Notes: generated by a model from the letters alone, not told the origin. Positions 46,485 to 53,499 are shown, counted from the first letter of the stretch. The stretch: 64,000 nt of DNA from Alitta virens (GCA_932294295.1 OW028583.1:771501-835500); one strand, 5' to 3'. Numbers and translations: made by a program.

Positions 46485-48768
46485 TTAGATAGTTAGATAG
46501 ATAGATAGATACATAGATAGATAGATATGGGAAGTTCGGCCCTCTGAGGCAAGTTCTTGCCACATTCAAAGGTTGATTGATGAGATGAGAGAGAGGAGGA
46601 GTCCAACCATGTTACACATTTACCCCATGGTTGGGGTATTTTACTTGCCTCAACATATACACATAAACATGTATCAATCTTGATTATTATTATTTGTTGG
46701 TCTTATTTTGACTGACATTTATTAAACAAAAACATATATAGGCCTACTATGCTGCAAAATTGCCTTCATTTTGAACATCTTTCAATAATAATCCACCAGT
46801 GTAATACATCAACATACCAAATGCGTTGTTGGCTGTTTTATAGCCATTCATACTGAACTGGAAGGACTCCACAACTGGAATTCTTTAGTGAGAAAGGCAT
46901 AGCTCAAATAACTCAGGTACTTGGCTGATCAATCATTTTATGGAGCCTGCCTCAGGTAAAAAACAAACTGCTACAAAGTTACTTATATTTTCTTGGTTTA
47001 AAGGTAAAATAGAAAGAATTTCAGCATGAGTAAATAGTTAAAATATTACTCTATGCTTATTGCAACACATTTTTGAATTATTCAATGTATATGAACAAAA
47101 TATAGGTACATTCTTTGACGATAATTTGATAATTAACTTGTAGCCATAATAAACGTGTTGCATAAAGCTGCACTGTCTGTCAAAATTGTAAGACTTTATC
47201 AAATAGTTTAAAATTGCCTTAATAAATCAAGAAATGCTAAATTTGCATCAGCCAGTTAGTCTATCAGGCTTAATTATGAAATATAATTCATAAATTGAAA
47301 GAAAATCCTGACCAAAACATTGGAAATACAATGGAAATGGCATCATCACCATTGTTCAGTAGGGCCTATTGTGATGTCATCACTAGGTTTGTTTACATAT
47401 TGAAAAACTCTACATTATTAATGTACCTTAAAGTTAAATTGCTGTGCACAAAAAGCATGTAATGGTAAAAAATATCATGAGACAAGAAGGTAGTATTGGT
47501 TTATGTAATTATATGGCTATGCTAAATCTAGAGACATAAGAACTTTAACAGGTAAAAACAAGATCTTGTAGAGACGTGAAAATTGTTTATCCACGGTTAA
47601 AGTTTCACCCAGTCTAGTTATAAATATAATTTCATTTTGTTCAGATTGAATATTTTAGTTATAGTGGAATAGTAATTGACTATAGTTATATATTTTAATT
47701 ACATTTATGAATCTGTCTATTAAGCAAACAATATGAAAGTACTTATTTATGCTTTATTTAATAATACCATAATTGGTAAGAATTTCACTGGCCTTAATAA
47801 TTGGGTTATCATTATTTTCACTACAAACTTATGGCAACCATGACAGTAGAAAAACGTGGCAACAAGTATAGTGTACTGGTCTAAAATAGATCAGTTTCTA
47901 AATAATTATACATTTGCTAAGTTAGAGCTCCTGGTTTGAGATTGAAATATGGCGTTTTTTAAACAGCAAAATATGGTGTTTTGACACAATTGTATCTTTG
48001 GTCCATAATACAGGTTTTCCATGATAAGGATTCTAACCAATTTATATATTAGTTATACCCAAACACAATCTACTATATTTGGTTGAAGAATTTTGTCCAA
48101 ATAATCTTCAAGGATTTACCAAAATTAGCTATGAAAAGGACAGTGCCTTAGTTAAATCTTAAATAAAACAAAATAAACGAATAAAAAAGGGCTTTTGAGT
48201 TGTCTAATTAAAATATAATGTAAATCTTGCTTGGCAGACCAGCAATAATCTTTAATATAAATTGGCATAACATAAAAGATGAAAAAAACTATGACTAGAG
48301 AAATTACACAAGAGAGAGAAAAATGCAGAATATTGACAATTTCCCAGGGGTTAATTTTGGGAGACCATTTCTCAACATCTTGGCTGGAAGTCAATATGTG
48401 TTGAATGCAGCTTTTGACACCCAGCCTCCCTTGTCCAAATGATGCGGTATTTAATGGGAATTGATGATGCAATGATGTGATGATGTAAACAACAACATCA
48501 TCAAGTTGATGATGTAAATATAATATACAATAATACTGATTTTTGGGCATGCATGGATTTTTTCTGGTTTCCACATGGAGTCTTGTATATTAAGATGAGT
48601 GATGAATATAAATATGGAAATTATGAAAAATAATAACAGTACTTACTCTCTTTTATGCCTGTCCCCCTTTTTCTCGTAATAGTCATATTCTTCATCTGTC
48701 ATCTCTTCGTAAAAAGCCAAAACTGAGGTTAGCATAAGCGTCAATAGCAGAGGGCCTAAAGTCTCCAT
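15900..48768 (-). CDS. Cys-loop ligand-gated anion channel subunit, glycine-receptor/GluCl type (11 exons)
   Basis: Pentameric neurotransmitter-gated channel subunit of the plasma membrane, rebuilt from 11 exons. All phases close to 1326 nt (441 aa). A signal peptide (about 1-18) precedes an acidic N-terminus. The Cys-loop is C185-C199 ([15 protein letters not shown]) and a second cysteine pair, C243-C254, is typical of glycine and GluCl receptors. Ligand-pocket residues resemble glycine receptors: [19 protein letters not shown], and NYTAGAF in loop C. M1 starts at [13 protein letters not shown] (272), M2 spans about 295-314, M3 starts near 324, and M4 is about 412-429 after a short M3-M4 loop. 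The intracellular end of M2 is odd: M-2' G-1' R0' V1' Y2', with L6', where relatives have P-A-R, a small 2' residue and T6'. Glycine or glutamate as ligand cannot be decided here. Closest class: GLRA-like. Confidence 0.93.
16461..16926. mobile_element. Inverted-repeat element in receptor intron 10
   Basis: Arms 16461-16490 and 16897-16926 are complementary over 30 bases with one mismatch (TTCTTCTTGCTATTATTAG at the left). An inner 15-base pair (16579-16593 with 16883-16897) is also complementary, and 'tttattgattagcagtggc' occurs twice inside. It looks like a foldback element without coding capacity. Confidence 0.65.
17169..17498 (-). CDS. Receptor exon 10 (M1-M2-M3)
   Basis: 330 bp between TTTTGCACAG and GATCAG|GTGAGG, phase 0 at both ends. 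Encodes residues 272-381: M1, the unusual M2 entry [12 protein letters not shown], the conserved [21 protein letters not shown]3 and a basic start of the intracellular loop ([10 protein letters not shown]). Confidence 0.95.
18154..18218 (-). CDS. Receptor exon 9 (loop C end, pre-M1)
   Basis: 65 bp between AATTTCAG and ATCCAG|GTAATC. Encodes residues 250-271 ([22 protein letters not shown]), including the second cysteine of the loop-C pair (C254). Confidence 0.93.
18426..19280. repeat. 30-bp minisatellite in receptor intron 8
   Basis: About 28 units of 30 bp with the core 'gatctgattggctggt' then 'gatctctaacaga'. Between about 18451 and 18720 blocks of four units (120 bp) repeat as higher-order repeats. 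Units decay toward the right end. Confidence 0.93.
19582..19735. mobile_element. MITE-like element with 17-bp inverted ends
   Basis: Ends TACAGTTAGTTTCATTA (19582-19598) and its complement (19719-19735) enclose about 120 bp with 'agctagacaacttctg' and 'ctacagctgtcta'. A diverged reverse relative lies at about 26591-26932. Too small to code for a transposase. Confidence 0.7.
20088..20219 (-). CDS. Receptor exon 8 (ligand-domain beta strands, first loop-C cysteine)
   Basis: 132 bp, acceptor TGACTTCAG, donor GCAG|GTAGGA. Encodes [19 protein letters not shown] through CSQNYTA (residues 207-249), with Phe206 and Gly250 split across the junctions. The acceptor's pyrimidine tract is the last unit of the adjoining minisatellite. 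Confidence 0.93.
20222..20957. repeat. 12-bp 'AAATGAAGTCAC' minisatellite abutting exon 8
   Basis: About 735 bp of variants of a 12-bp unit (aaatgaagtcac, aaataaagtcac, aacgaattcac). On the minus strand the units read TTTGTGACTTCA, and the last of them becomes TGACTTCAG, the 3' splice site of receptor exon 8. Confidence 0.95.
21380..21675. mobile_element. MITE family F, copy 1
   Basis: Inverted ends around ACAGTATAGCGGACCCAAA (left) and TTTGGGTCCGCTATACTGC (right), with 'cctatgacgtcat' and 'gaatgacgtcac' inside. A second copy lies at 33016-33303. The short frame inside is not a transposase. Confidence 0.75.
22034..22116 (-). CDS. Receptor exon 7 (Cys-loop)
   Basis: 83 bp, acceptor TTCTATTGCAG, donor AGCT|GTAAGT. 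Encodes residues 178-205 with the signature Cys-loop C185 to C199 and YPMD. Lys178 and Phe206 are completed across the introns. Confidence 0.95.
22170..22358. repeat. (ATCT)n array with an interspersed 16-bp unit
   Basis: Four blocks of ATCT repeats, each preceded by 'cgacagctatagcaat'. The mixed unit has itself been tandemly duplicated. Confidence 0.9.
22378..22640 (-). mobile_element. Family C SINE
   Basis: On the minus strand the head reads 'tggtctagtggttaaagtgg' with B-box 'ggttcgaaccc', then a body ending 'ggcatgggtgtaattgt'-like. A copy lacking the head lies at 37066-37232. It is not a functional tRNA gene: no closed acceptor stem is seen. Confidence 0.75.
22893..23205. repeat. (GAATA)n pentanucleotide arrays with a duplicated flank
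   Basis: Three GAATA blocks (about 22893-22935, 23035-23085, 23160-23202). The phrase 'tatcagcgatgctttcaaa' occurs after the first and the last block, so the array and its flank were duplicated together. Confidence 0.88.
23389..23525 (-). mobile_element. Degenerate family B SINE fragment
   Basis: Minus-strand match to the family B body ('tgtctatgctgaggcaagtt', 'aacatggtgtggac', 'ttgccactcacaagggtt' in plus reading). No tRNA-like head is left. Confidence 0.6.
23800..23936. mobile_element. Foldback MITE family G, copy 1
   Basis: Ends GGCCAAATGTGCCAC and GTGGCACATTTGG are inverted, and the interior repeats 'catggaaaa(c/t)gca' in both orientations around a central 'ggtgaaaaccatg'. Copies at 36797-36940 and 58208-58330. 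Confidence 0.8.
23951..24030 (-). mobile_element. Family A SINE head fragment
   Basis: Only the tRNA-like head remains (plus reading 'gctaccactgagctaggccc' and 'gggttgaatttgaatcc'). It directly follows the family G MITE. Confidence 0.65.
24106..24335 (-). CDS. Receptor exon 6 (ligand-binding domain)
   Basis: 230 bp, acceptor TTGGTCAG, donor AGAAA|GTAAGT. Encodes residues 102-177, including [12 protein letters not shown] and [16 protein letters not shown] (loop A region), a potential N-glycosylation site NAT, and GHLWYVRK. Confidence 0.95.
24420..24610 (-). mobile_element. Interrupted family B2 SINE fragment
   Basis: Plus reading has 'gcagatgtatgatgagatgat' and, after unrelated sequence, 'cttggagtccacaccgagtta'. 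This is an old copy split by an insertion or rearrangement. Confidence 0.5.
24846..24913 (-). CDS. Receptor exon 5
   Basis: 68 bp, acceptor AATTTCAG, donor CTATG|GTGAGT. Encodes Asp79 (split) and [20 protein letters not shown], ending at Met101. The NSF triplet resembles glycine receptors rather than arthropod GluCl. Confidence 0.93.
25006..25156 (-). mobile_element. Family A SINE, head-truncated
   Basis: Plus reading from 'gtggattagggctttacgtc' to 'agtggttggaagcccaaaa'. The tRNA-like A-box end is missing. Confidence 0.8.
25268..25516 (-). mobile_element. Family B2 SINE
   Basis: Plus reading starts 'tatgaccagatgtaggcag', has the 'gatgagatgataaggctgc' B2 end, the shared body and a decayed head around 'gggatcgaaccc'. 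Confidence 0.78.
25766..25833 (-). CDS. Receptor exon 4 (start of folded ligand domain)
   Basis: 68 bp, acceptor TTTTTTTGCAG, donor GCATG|GTGAGT. Encodes residues 57-78, including [17 protein letters not shown], matching the conserved N-terminal helix region before the first beta strand. The incoming phase (2) matches exon 1 and each microexon. Confidence 0.9.
26067..26256 (-). mobile_element. Family A SINE with perfect 14-bp target-site duplication
   Basis: Full-length. TATTATCTGTGGTG lies at 26058-26071 and again at 26256-26269, so this is a recent insertion. It sits in the intron between receptor exons 3 and 4. Confidence 0.92.
26373..26378 (-). CDS. Possible 6-nt microexon of the receptor gene
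   Basis: On the minus strand TTATACAG, then AGAGTT, then GTGAGT. Its inclusion would keep the frame (phase 2 in and out, adding Glu-Phe). A six-base match to splice rules can be chance, so it is listed only as a candidate and is not counted in the 441-aa model. Confidence 0.2.
26591..26932 (-). repeat. Diverged relative of the 19582-19735 element
   Basis: Minus-strand similarity through 'aattgaaccgagacaaag' and 'ctagacaacttctg', ending at 'gtttcatt' motifs on both sides. It is expanded and decayed compared with the shorter copy. Confidence 0.5.
27040..27293. repeat. 'TTTGGCTTGCT' short tandem array
   Basis: Roughly 250 bp of 10-11-bp units (tggcttgttt, tggcttgctt, tagcttgctt) with frequent single-base changes. 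Confidence 0.88.
27759..27776 (-). CDS. Receptor exon 3 (18-nt microexon)
   Basis: Between TTATTTCAG and GTCAGT lies TATGGAGGACAGAGAGGG. It is phase 2 on both sides, so inclusion or skipping keeps the frame. It supplies MEDRE with split Ser50 and Gly56. It shares ATGGAGGA with the 27-nt exon 2, suggesting duplication of a microexon. The donor (GTCAGT) is weaker than the others. Confidence 0.55.
27941..28157. mobile_element. Tc1/mariner-type MITE
   Basis: 217 bp with 46-bp inverted ends that differ at one base, starting TA-CACTCGGCGACAG and ending CTGTCGCCGAGTG-TA. The terminal TA pairs look like TA target duplications. No ORF. Confidence 0.88.
28464..28700. repeat. (GGAA)n, (ATAG)n and (ACAG)n compound microsatellite
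   Basis: Polypurine GGAA/GGGA units (to about 28584), then ATAG units (28585-28632), then a short ACAG tract (28682-28700). Frames on both strands through it are repeat-encoded. Confidence 0.93.
29069..29095 (-). CDS. Receptor exon 2 (27-nt microexon)
   Basis: Between TTTTCTGTTTCAG and GTATTG lies a 27-base segment with GCGGATGGAGGATCAACC. Phase 2 on both sides, it adds Glu41 (split) and MLRMEDQP before Ser50 in a low-complexity linker after the signal peptide. A good polypyrimidine tract supports it. It may be a cassette exon. Confidence 0.6.
29269..29525. repeat. Imperfect (GATT)n tract
   Basis: Degenerate GATT/GATG and CATT units over about 250 bp. Confidence 0.8.
29650..29810 (+). mobile_element. 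Tigger/pogo-like element end fragment
   Basis: Starts TA-CAGTCAACCCTCACTTATCCG, closely resembling pogo/Tigger-type terminal repeats, with two further 'cttatccgg' blocks. It ends near 'gtgcggataaatta'. Related to the palindrome just downstream. Confidence 0.55.
29821..30219. mobile_element. Large palindrome with amplified Tigger/pogo-like ends
   Basis: The left flank ('cattgtgtatgggctatt' to 'ggtcagtgcattatttgtgc') is repeated inverted on the right ('aatgcactgaccacaaaatt' to 'catactatacacaatg'). The centre is a hairpin (29901-29969) of CAGTCAACCCTCATTTATCC ends. Its right arm has been tandemly amplified to about 30162 as 48-bp units (about five). Because 48 is divisible by 3, all minus frames stay open without coding anything. 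Confidence 0.8.
30761..31196 (-). mobile_element. Family B1 SINE with long (ATAG)n tail
   Basis: Full-length minus copy: head at 31196 (plus reading 'gtcttaccactagaccaccc', 'gggattgaacccggg'), body, then an extended (ATCT)n tail (30761-30912 read as ATAG) with variants. The tail shows expansion at the 3' end of an otherwise intact SINE. Confidence 0.88.
31764..32071 (+). repeat. Dispersed repeat D1, copy 1
   Basis: About 300 bp nearly matching 50187-50491. Conserved blocks include 'ttattactcattttgctttt', 'caaatatacattaaaatgca' and 'agccaatcacagccaagggc'. No inverted ends or ORF seen; class unknown. Confidence 0.85.
32460..32513. repeat. (AT)n microsatellite
   Basis: About 27 AT units. Confidence 0.97.
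33016..33303. mobile_element. MITE family F, copy 2
   Basis: Matches 21380-21675: left end 'gtgctgtatagcagaccc', inner 'cctatgacgt' and 'catgacgtcac', right end 'ggtcggctatactgca'. More diverged at the left end. Confidence 0.72.
33305..34921. other. Intronic, no feature recognised
   Basis: AT-rich intron sequence with scattered TGACGTCA-like motifs (for example near 33443, 33845 and 34718) and no exon or clear repeat. Confidence 0.4.
34922..35060 (-). mobile_element. Family B SINE fragment
   Basis: Plus reading 'actcagcataggctccgag' to 'aagatgtagctcatgaaaag' and a decayed head 'ggaatcgaacactggg'. The 3' end is missing. Confidence 0.68.
35065..35338 (+). mobile_element. MITE family H, copy 1
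   Basis: Contains 'ccacgtgaccttttctattg', twice 'aaaatgttagtt' plus 'aactcc', and 'ccgccttcggcgtcagg'. The same element is inverted at 62402-62695. The repeated 'ataaccaac(a/g)aaaatgtta' suggests internal inverted repeats. Confidence 0.75.
36056..36440. repeat. (ATCT)n array
   Basis: About 385 bp of ATCT with ACCT, TTCT and ATAT variants. Long Ile-Tyr-Leu-Ser frames here are artefacts. Confidence 0.97.
36797..36940. mobile_element. Foldback MITE family G, copy 2
   Basis: Nearly complete palindrome: GGCCAAATGTGCC at the left, GGCACATTTGGCC at the right, with nested 'ttttccatgcgtt' and 'aacgcatggaaaa'. The best-preserved copy of the family. Confidence 0.85.
37066..37232 (-). mobile_element. 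Family C SINE, head missing
   Basis: Plus reading shares 'ccagagtctttctcaact', 'gctcacaccagtgccatcac' and 'ccaagtacccattacacctg' with 22378-22640 but stops before the tRNA-like head. Confidence 0.72.
37334..37582 (+). mobile_element. Family B2 SINE
   Basis: Head 'gcagctgggtggcctaatgg', weak B-box, body 'catgagctacatcccagctg', B2 end 'ctcattactacatctgcct'. Confidence 0.75.
37738..38998. mobile_element. 1.26-kb element with 110-bp inverted termini
   Basis: Left arm 37738-37851 and right arm 38889-38998 are complementary almost end to end: one mismatch and one 4-bp (AATC) length difference. Termini read ATTATCCCGGTAGCTAA. The 1-kb interior has no transposase-sized ORF. It is a non-autonomous DNA transposon of unassigned superfamily, and recent judging by arm identity. 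Confidence 0.85.
39175..39371. other. GC-rich patch with 'CGAGTCACCCGTAGAACCC' repeats
   Basis: A local GC-rich island in AT-rich intron, built partly of 20-bp repeats around 'cgagtcaccc' and ending 'ccgtcgccaacccgg'. A short Arg-rich minus frame results. I found no domain in it. Confidence 0.5.
40318..40706. repeat. 32-bp minisatellite (about 12 units)
   Basis: Units built of 'catcatcccaactatcatac' followed by 'ctacatacacgc'. Because 32 is not divisible by 3 the open frame through it cycles through three peptide phases. Not a gene. Confidence 0.95.
40720..40785. repeat. C-run and hAT-like terminus fragment
   Basis: A 16-base C-run (40741-40756) followed by 'ggatccaccgctgactgg', similar to the ends of the 60893-61066 element. 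Confidence 0.45.
40928..41040 (+). mobile_element. Family B2 SINE 3' fragment
   Basis: 'accatggtgtggactccaag' through 'ctcatcattacgtctgcccc' and 'tcatataagctaactgagc'. The 5' two thirds are absent. Confidence 0.72.
41980..42605. repeat. 'TTTTACTCTCACTGCCC' minisatellite
   Basis: About 600 bp of irregular 16-27-bp units based on 'tactctcactgccctt' with 'attctg' or 'attttg' spacers, including a roughly 200-bp duplicated block (compare about 42120 and 42295). Confidence 0.9.
43149..43665. repeat. 20-bp 'CTCTTTAGACTAACTCTTAA' minisatellite
   Basis: About 25 units with higher-order duplications. Simple variants only; no spacers, so not CRISPR. Confidence 0.95.
43953..44180 (+). mobile_element. 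Family B1 SINE, 5'-truncated
   Basis: Begins at 'ggtgtctatgctgaggcgag', continues through 'atcaatcaaccct', and ends in ATCT units with variants. Confidence 0.82.
45095..45600. repeat. About 50-bp minisatellite with variable C-runs
   Basis: About ten units containing 'gctcatatttgcagtagaat' and 'atcaataatgaattaaaaac', separated by C-runs whose length changes from unit to unit. Confidence 0.93.
46256..46434. repeat. (GTCA)n with GCTA/GTAA variants
   Basis: About 180 bp of tetranucleotide units immediately before an (ATAG)n tract. Confidence 0.93.
46444..46665 (-). mobile_element. Family B1 SINE, 5'-truncated
   Basis: (ATAG)n tail 46444-46528, then plus reading 'caagttcttgccacattcaa', 'ttgattgatgagatgagaga' and 'ttttacttgcctcaacatat'. 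The head is absent. Confidence 0.82.
47380..47555 (-). repeat. Dispersed repeat D2, copy 2
   Basis: Reverse-oriented diverged match to 13035-13235 ('tatcatgagacaagaaggta', 'tgtaatggt'). Confidence 0.55.
48647..48768 (-). CDS. Receptor exon 1 (signal peptide)
   Basis: ATG at 48768 opens [18 protein letters not shown], a clear signal peptide, followed by the acidic [22 protein letters not shown]. Donor AGAGA|GTAAGT in phase 2 matches every downstream candidate exon. No other ATG nearby gives a signal peptide in this frame. Confidence 0.85.
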
Positions 48769-50186
48769 TTTGTGTGTGGAAGACGCTCTGTCCTCACGTC
48801 CTTACGTCCTGGGGAACGTCACAGCGTCTCACATAGCGTCATGGGTACATAAATAAACCCCAGTATATAAGTAGGTAATAATAGTGAGACAGTTCTGCTG
48901 CTATTCCATGAATGATGACTGTGCTACTGTACCAATGTTGTCTGTGAGATGCTAAACCTGTTTCAGATGTAGCAGCCGCATCTTTCAACTCTTCCTGCAG
49001 CAGTAGCAGCAGCTATAGGGATGCTGCTGAGCTGAGAGAGGCTGGGTCGATGGCCAAACTGCATCAATCAGGAGGATGGCGATCAATAGCATGGCATCTC
49101 TTGGGCCGAGCTACATCCTAGGTCCTTCACACAGTTGCAGGTCCACTACATTCACAAGCATAATAACACATTTCTGATAAAAAAAAATGCAACAAATTCC
49201 ACAAAAATACACGAGAAAAACCCCCAAAAGAATGACCTTCACTGTAATATTATAAATAGACAGGTAAATCCTCACTGGTTCAACCCCACAGCCCCACGAA
49301 AAACTACCCCACTAGCTACAAAATACATCTAACTTCTACTATGTCATAACAAAGTCCCCAGCCAAAGATATCCAACACCTGTCAAACTTGTTTCATAATT
49401 TTATTTTCAAGAAATTATGTCTTTGCTCTTAGGATTATTGAATTTGTTTGATATTTACAATGTAAAAATGTCTGTAGATTAAGAAAATTTTCTTTTAAAA
49501 TATTATTTTTTTTCAAAAATTTAAATACACGTGAGGGATGAAAACTTATACATTGTGCAATTAATATCCCTTAAAACTAAATATTTATGATTTTAAAATA
49601 TTTCAAAGTTTATAGGAGTATGCTAGATAGCATGCCAGCCTTAATGCTACTCTTCTTTTTGTCCTTCATGCTCATACATAATGCTTCTACAGTATCACTT
49701 CTCTTTAGGGAATAAGTTTGCAACAAGTGCAGACTGCCCAAGCAGTTATTTATACAGGGAACTCATTATTCCTTCATTCTGCTTAGAACTTCCTTAAATC
49801 TTTAATTTTATTGTGTGGAATTTTAAAACAGAAAGCACTGAAACCAAACAGCCAATCAAACTTTAATTAGGCCACGGTTTTTTTATCTTATGTTTCTCGG
49901 AACTTTCTCGGACCGTTTTTCATGAGACGGTCGGTCAGAAAATTTAAAAAAAATCCCCAGAAAGTGTTTTTTTCCATAAATTAACACAGGTGATGTGATA
50001 CTTTGAGATGCAATACACATATTTGCCCAGCCATTTGTTGATTTTTTTAATTGAGCGGCATTGCAAAAGTTTGGCCGGCGGTGTCGAGAAACGAAAAATC
50101 AAAAACTGTCGCCTTATGGTCACTCAAAATGCTAGAAAATCACACACAACTGACTAAAGACAATTGCAAAATTGCACGAAATTTTC
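48769..50186. other. Receptor upstream region; no further gene
   Basis: The 100 bases before the receptor ATG contain several GACG/CGTC motifs ('gacgctatgtgagacgctgt' on minus) and a TTATATA stretch near 48866 that could serve as a TATA-like element. This is weak. Beyond it the sequence is AT-rich with no exon seen. Confidence 0.3.
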
Positions 50187-50491
50187 AATAGAGTCTATTC
50201 ACTGAAGAGTCCTGAGTTCAGCAAGACATAAGTCCTTCCTCTCCTCTTATTACTCATTTTGCTTTTCAGACATAGAAGATAATCACTGACTTATTCAATA
50301 AATATAACTTTCTCAGAAAAATAACAAAAAACCACTGAATGATAAGGGGTCAAATATACATTAAAATGCACTAAAAATACTACTGCTAGGATGCACTTTG
50401 CTTCAGCCAATCACAGCCAAGGGCGGGAACTTTTTCAGTCAATAGAATTGCAGTATTCTGTCATGGCCACCTGGCGGAAATACAGAGAACC
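50187..50491 (+). repeat. Dispersed repeat D1, copy 2
   Basis: Same orientation as 31764-32071. It keeps the GC-richer block 'cacagccaagggcgggaact' and ends 'cacctggcggaaatac'. Confidence 0.85.
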
Positions 50492-50828
50492 TTCCACGAA
50501 AATCAACTATATGTATTGGTAATGCTGTGAAAAATTTACTCACTTTTGTCATATACTGTTAACTACATTACTGTAAATACATTACCTTGCTGTCAACACT
50601 TCACCTGGCATTTTCTTTCACACTTATCACTCCTAACTGTATTACAAAACATACTAATTATAACCTGTGCAAACAAAGTGTTTAGTGTGTTACAAACATT
50701 GTTCATCTCTTCACATTGTTTGCCCCACGTGTTATATTGTTTGTCACACCGTTTAGCACGATAGTATTTTTTGTCTTATATGTTAGTGATTGTTTGTTAC
50801 ATTGTTTGCCACACCAGTCATATTTTTG

Positions 50829-51730
50829 CCACATTGTTAGACACATTGTTAGACACATTGTTAGACACATTGTTAGTCACATCGTTTGCTATATAATTTA
50901 CCACATTGTTTGTCATATTTTTGCCACATTGTTAGACACATTGTTAGTCACATTGTAAGTCACATTGTTAGTCACATTGTAAGTCACATCATTAGACACA
51001 TTTTTAGTCACATCATTAGTCACATCGTTAGTCACATCGTTAGACACATTGTAAGTCACATTGTTAGTCACATTGTAAGTCACATCATTAGACATATTTT
51101 TAGTCACATCATTAATCACATTGTTAGTCACATCGTTAGACACATTGTAAGTCACATTGTTAGTCACATTGTAAGTCACATCATTAGACACATTGTAAGT
51201 CACATTGTTAGTCACATCGTTAGACACATTGTTAGTCACATCGTTAGACTCATTGTAAGTCACATTGTTAGTCACATTGTTAGACAGATTGTTAGACAGA
51301 TTGTTAGACACATTGTAAGTCACATTGTTAGTCACATTGTTAGTCACATTGTTAGACAGATTGTTAGACACATTGTAAGTCACATTGTTAGTCACATTGT
51401 TAGACAGATTGTTAGTCACATCGTTAGACACATTGTAAGTCACATTGTTAGTCACATTGTCAGTCACATTGTAGTCACATTGTAAGACAGATTGTTAGAC
51501 ACATTGTAAGTCACATTGTTAGTCACATTGTTAGACAGATTGTTAGTCACATCGTTAGACACATTGTAAGTCACATTGTTAGTCACATTGTCAGTCACAT
51601 TGTAGTCACATTGTTAGACACATTGTAAGTCACATTGTAAGTCACATTGTTAGTCACATTGTTAGACAGATTGTTAGACACAGTATCAGACACATTGTTA
51701 GTCACATTGTTATTCACATTGTTTCCCACA
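50829..51730. repeat. 12-bp 'CACATTGTTAGT' minisatellite
   Basis: About 75 units of a 12-bp repeat (variants cacattgtaagt, cacatcgttaga, cagattgttaga). The unit length is a multiple of 3 and largely stop-free, so 180-200-residue frames run on both strands (SHIV / VTNN). They are repeat artefacts. Confidence 0.95.
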
Positions 51731-52023
51731 CTGGTTGCTATATTTGCCACCCAATTACAACTTGTAGTTCAACCCAACTAAGCACAACAGTTAGTACATC
51801 AATATGATAACAGACAAGATAAGTTTGAAGGTAGGGTAAGCGAGTAACCCCTTACCTATACCCTTTCCCCAACAGGGGGGCGCTAGTAAAACAAACCTCA
51901 GGATTACGCCAAAAGGTCAAAGGTCACATAATTGAAGAGGGGAGCGTAGGAGTGACGACATAAGCACAGCAACATAACAGCCAATCAGAATGAAGGTTAT
52001 GGTTGCCATAGAAAACAAAACAA

Positions 52024-52400
52024 TGGAGGAGGAGGAGGAGGAGGAGGAGGAGGAGGAGGAGGAGGGAGGAGGAGGAGGAGGAGGAGGAGGAGGAAGAGGA
52101 GGGAAGGGGAGAGGAGGGGAGAGGGGAGAGGAGGGGAGAGGAGGGGAGAGGAGGGGAGAGGAGAGGGGAGAGGAGGGGAGAGGAGGGGAGAGGAGAGGGG
52201 AGGAAGGGAGGAGAATGAGAGGAGAAGGAGAGGAGGAGGAGACGAGAGGAAAGGAGAGGAGAGGAGAGGAGAGGAGAGGAGAGCAGAGCAGAGCAGAGCA
52301 GAGCAGAGCAGAGCAGAGGAGAGCAGAGCAGAGCAGAGCAGAGGAGAGCAGAGGAGAGCAGAGCAGAGCAGAGCAGAGCAGAGCAGAGCAAAGGAGAGGA
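52024..52400. repeat. Polypurine (GGA)n/(GAGGGGA)n/(GAGCA)n tract
   Basis: About 375 bp almost free of pyrimidines on the plus strand for its first 260 bases, then GAGCA units. Capable of triplex or G-rich structures. Glu/Gly/Arg- and Ser/Leu-rich frames on either strand are artefacts. Confidence 0.95.
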
Positions 52401-52875
52401 GTTGTTACCAATTGCCAGTATGTTTTGCACCAAACATCATAATATATAACTTGTTGCAATTTTAGATTCCATATTTTATTTTCTCAAATCCTGACTGAAA
52501 AATAATCAAACAACAAAAACTAAAACTCATTTTGGGTTTATCTTGCTTTACAGAATGGCTTGTGAACCCACTAGTTACCTACATGCATGAGGGTTATCGA
52601 ACCATCACCACACGGTGTATACTGCCACAGAGCATCATCAATCAATTTTGCACCTGAACAGCCACACAATAGCGTAATGCCCTCTCCAGGCAAGTACCTA
52701 ATTTGTATTAAAGGGTAATGAGCTTCAAATTGCCTGGCCAATACAACCACTTTGTAGGTATTCAATGAGTTTGTCAGCAACGTGTTAATTATGTAAACAT
52801 TGCAATATAATTATGTAAAGGTCATGGCCAAAACAGAATAATGTTGCAAATACCTGCAGACTAGCAAATGGAATG

Positions 52876-52907
52876 TCTGTCTGTCAGTCTGTCTAGCTGT
52901 CTATCTG

Positions 52908-52963
<56 letters not shown>

Positions 52964-53490
52964 CTTGTCTATCTGTCTGTCTATCTATCTATCTATATGT
53001 CTGTCTACCTGTCTATCTTTCTATCTATCTATATGTCTGTCTGTCTATCTACATATCTACCTATCTATCTAACTATCTACTTGTCTCTCTACATATCTAT
53101 CTATCTATCTATATAGATGTACTTGTCTATATGTCTATCTATCTACCTATCTATCTATCTATCTATCTATCTCCCTATGCACTTGTCTATATGTCTACCT
53201 ATCTACCTATCTATCTATCTACTTGTTTATCTATCTATCTATCTATCTATCTACTTGTCTATCTGTCTATCTGTCTATCCATCCATCTATCTATCTATCT
53301 ACCTATCTATCAATCTGTCGATCTATTTATCTATATCTGTCTATATCTATCTATAGCTATATATCTATCCATATCTATCTATATCTATCTATATCTATCT
53401 ATCTATCTATCCATCTATCTATCTATCTACTTGTCTTTCTGTCTATCTATCTACCTATCTATCAATCTGTCTATCTATCTATCTATCTTG
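52876..53490. repeat. (CTAT)n/(CTGT)n array
   Basis: About 615 bp of tetranucleotides with several overlapping open frames that mean nothing. Confidence 0.97.
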
Positions 53491-53499
53491 ACGCAATGA

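Larger units (their letters stand above)
29096..48646 (-). other. 19.6-kb first intron of the receptor gene
   Basis: Separates the signal-peptide exon from the rest. It carries most of the repeats listed between these positions. Apart from them I see no exon on either strand that passes splice-site and codon checks. The 48152-48574 minus frame is AT-rich and patternless. Confidence 0.6.

Noticed and set aside
48152..48574. 140-residue minus-strand frame close to receptor exon 1
   Set aside because: AT-rich, no domain, no splice signals fitting the phase-2 donor of exon 1, and not needed for a complete receptor.
48864..48876. TATA box for the receptor promoter
   Set aside because: The TTATATA match is weak, could equally point the other way (TATATAAG on plus), and AT-rich DNA gives many such matches.
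50886..51485. 200-residue plus-strand and 184-residue minus-strand frames
   Set aside because: Both come from a 12-bp repeat whose length keeps the frames open; no codon or domain signal.
51917..52459. Ser/Leu/Pro- and Glu/Gly/Arg-rich frames
   Set aside because: Produced by the polypurine tract on either strand.
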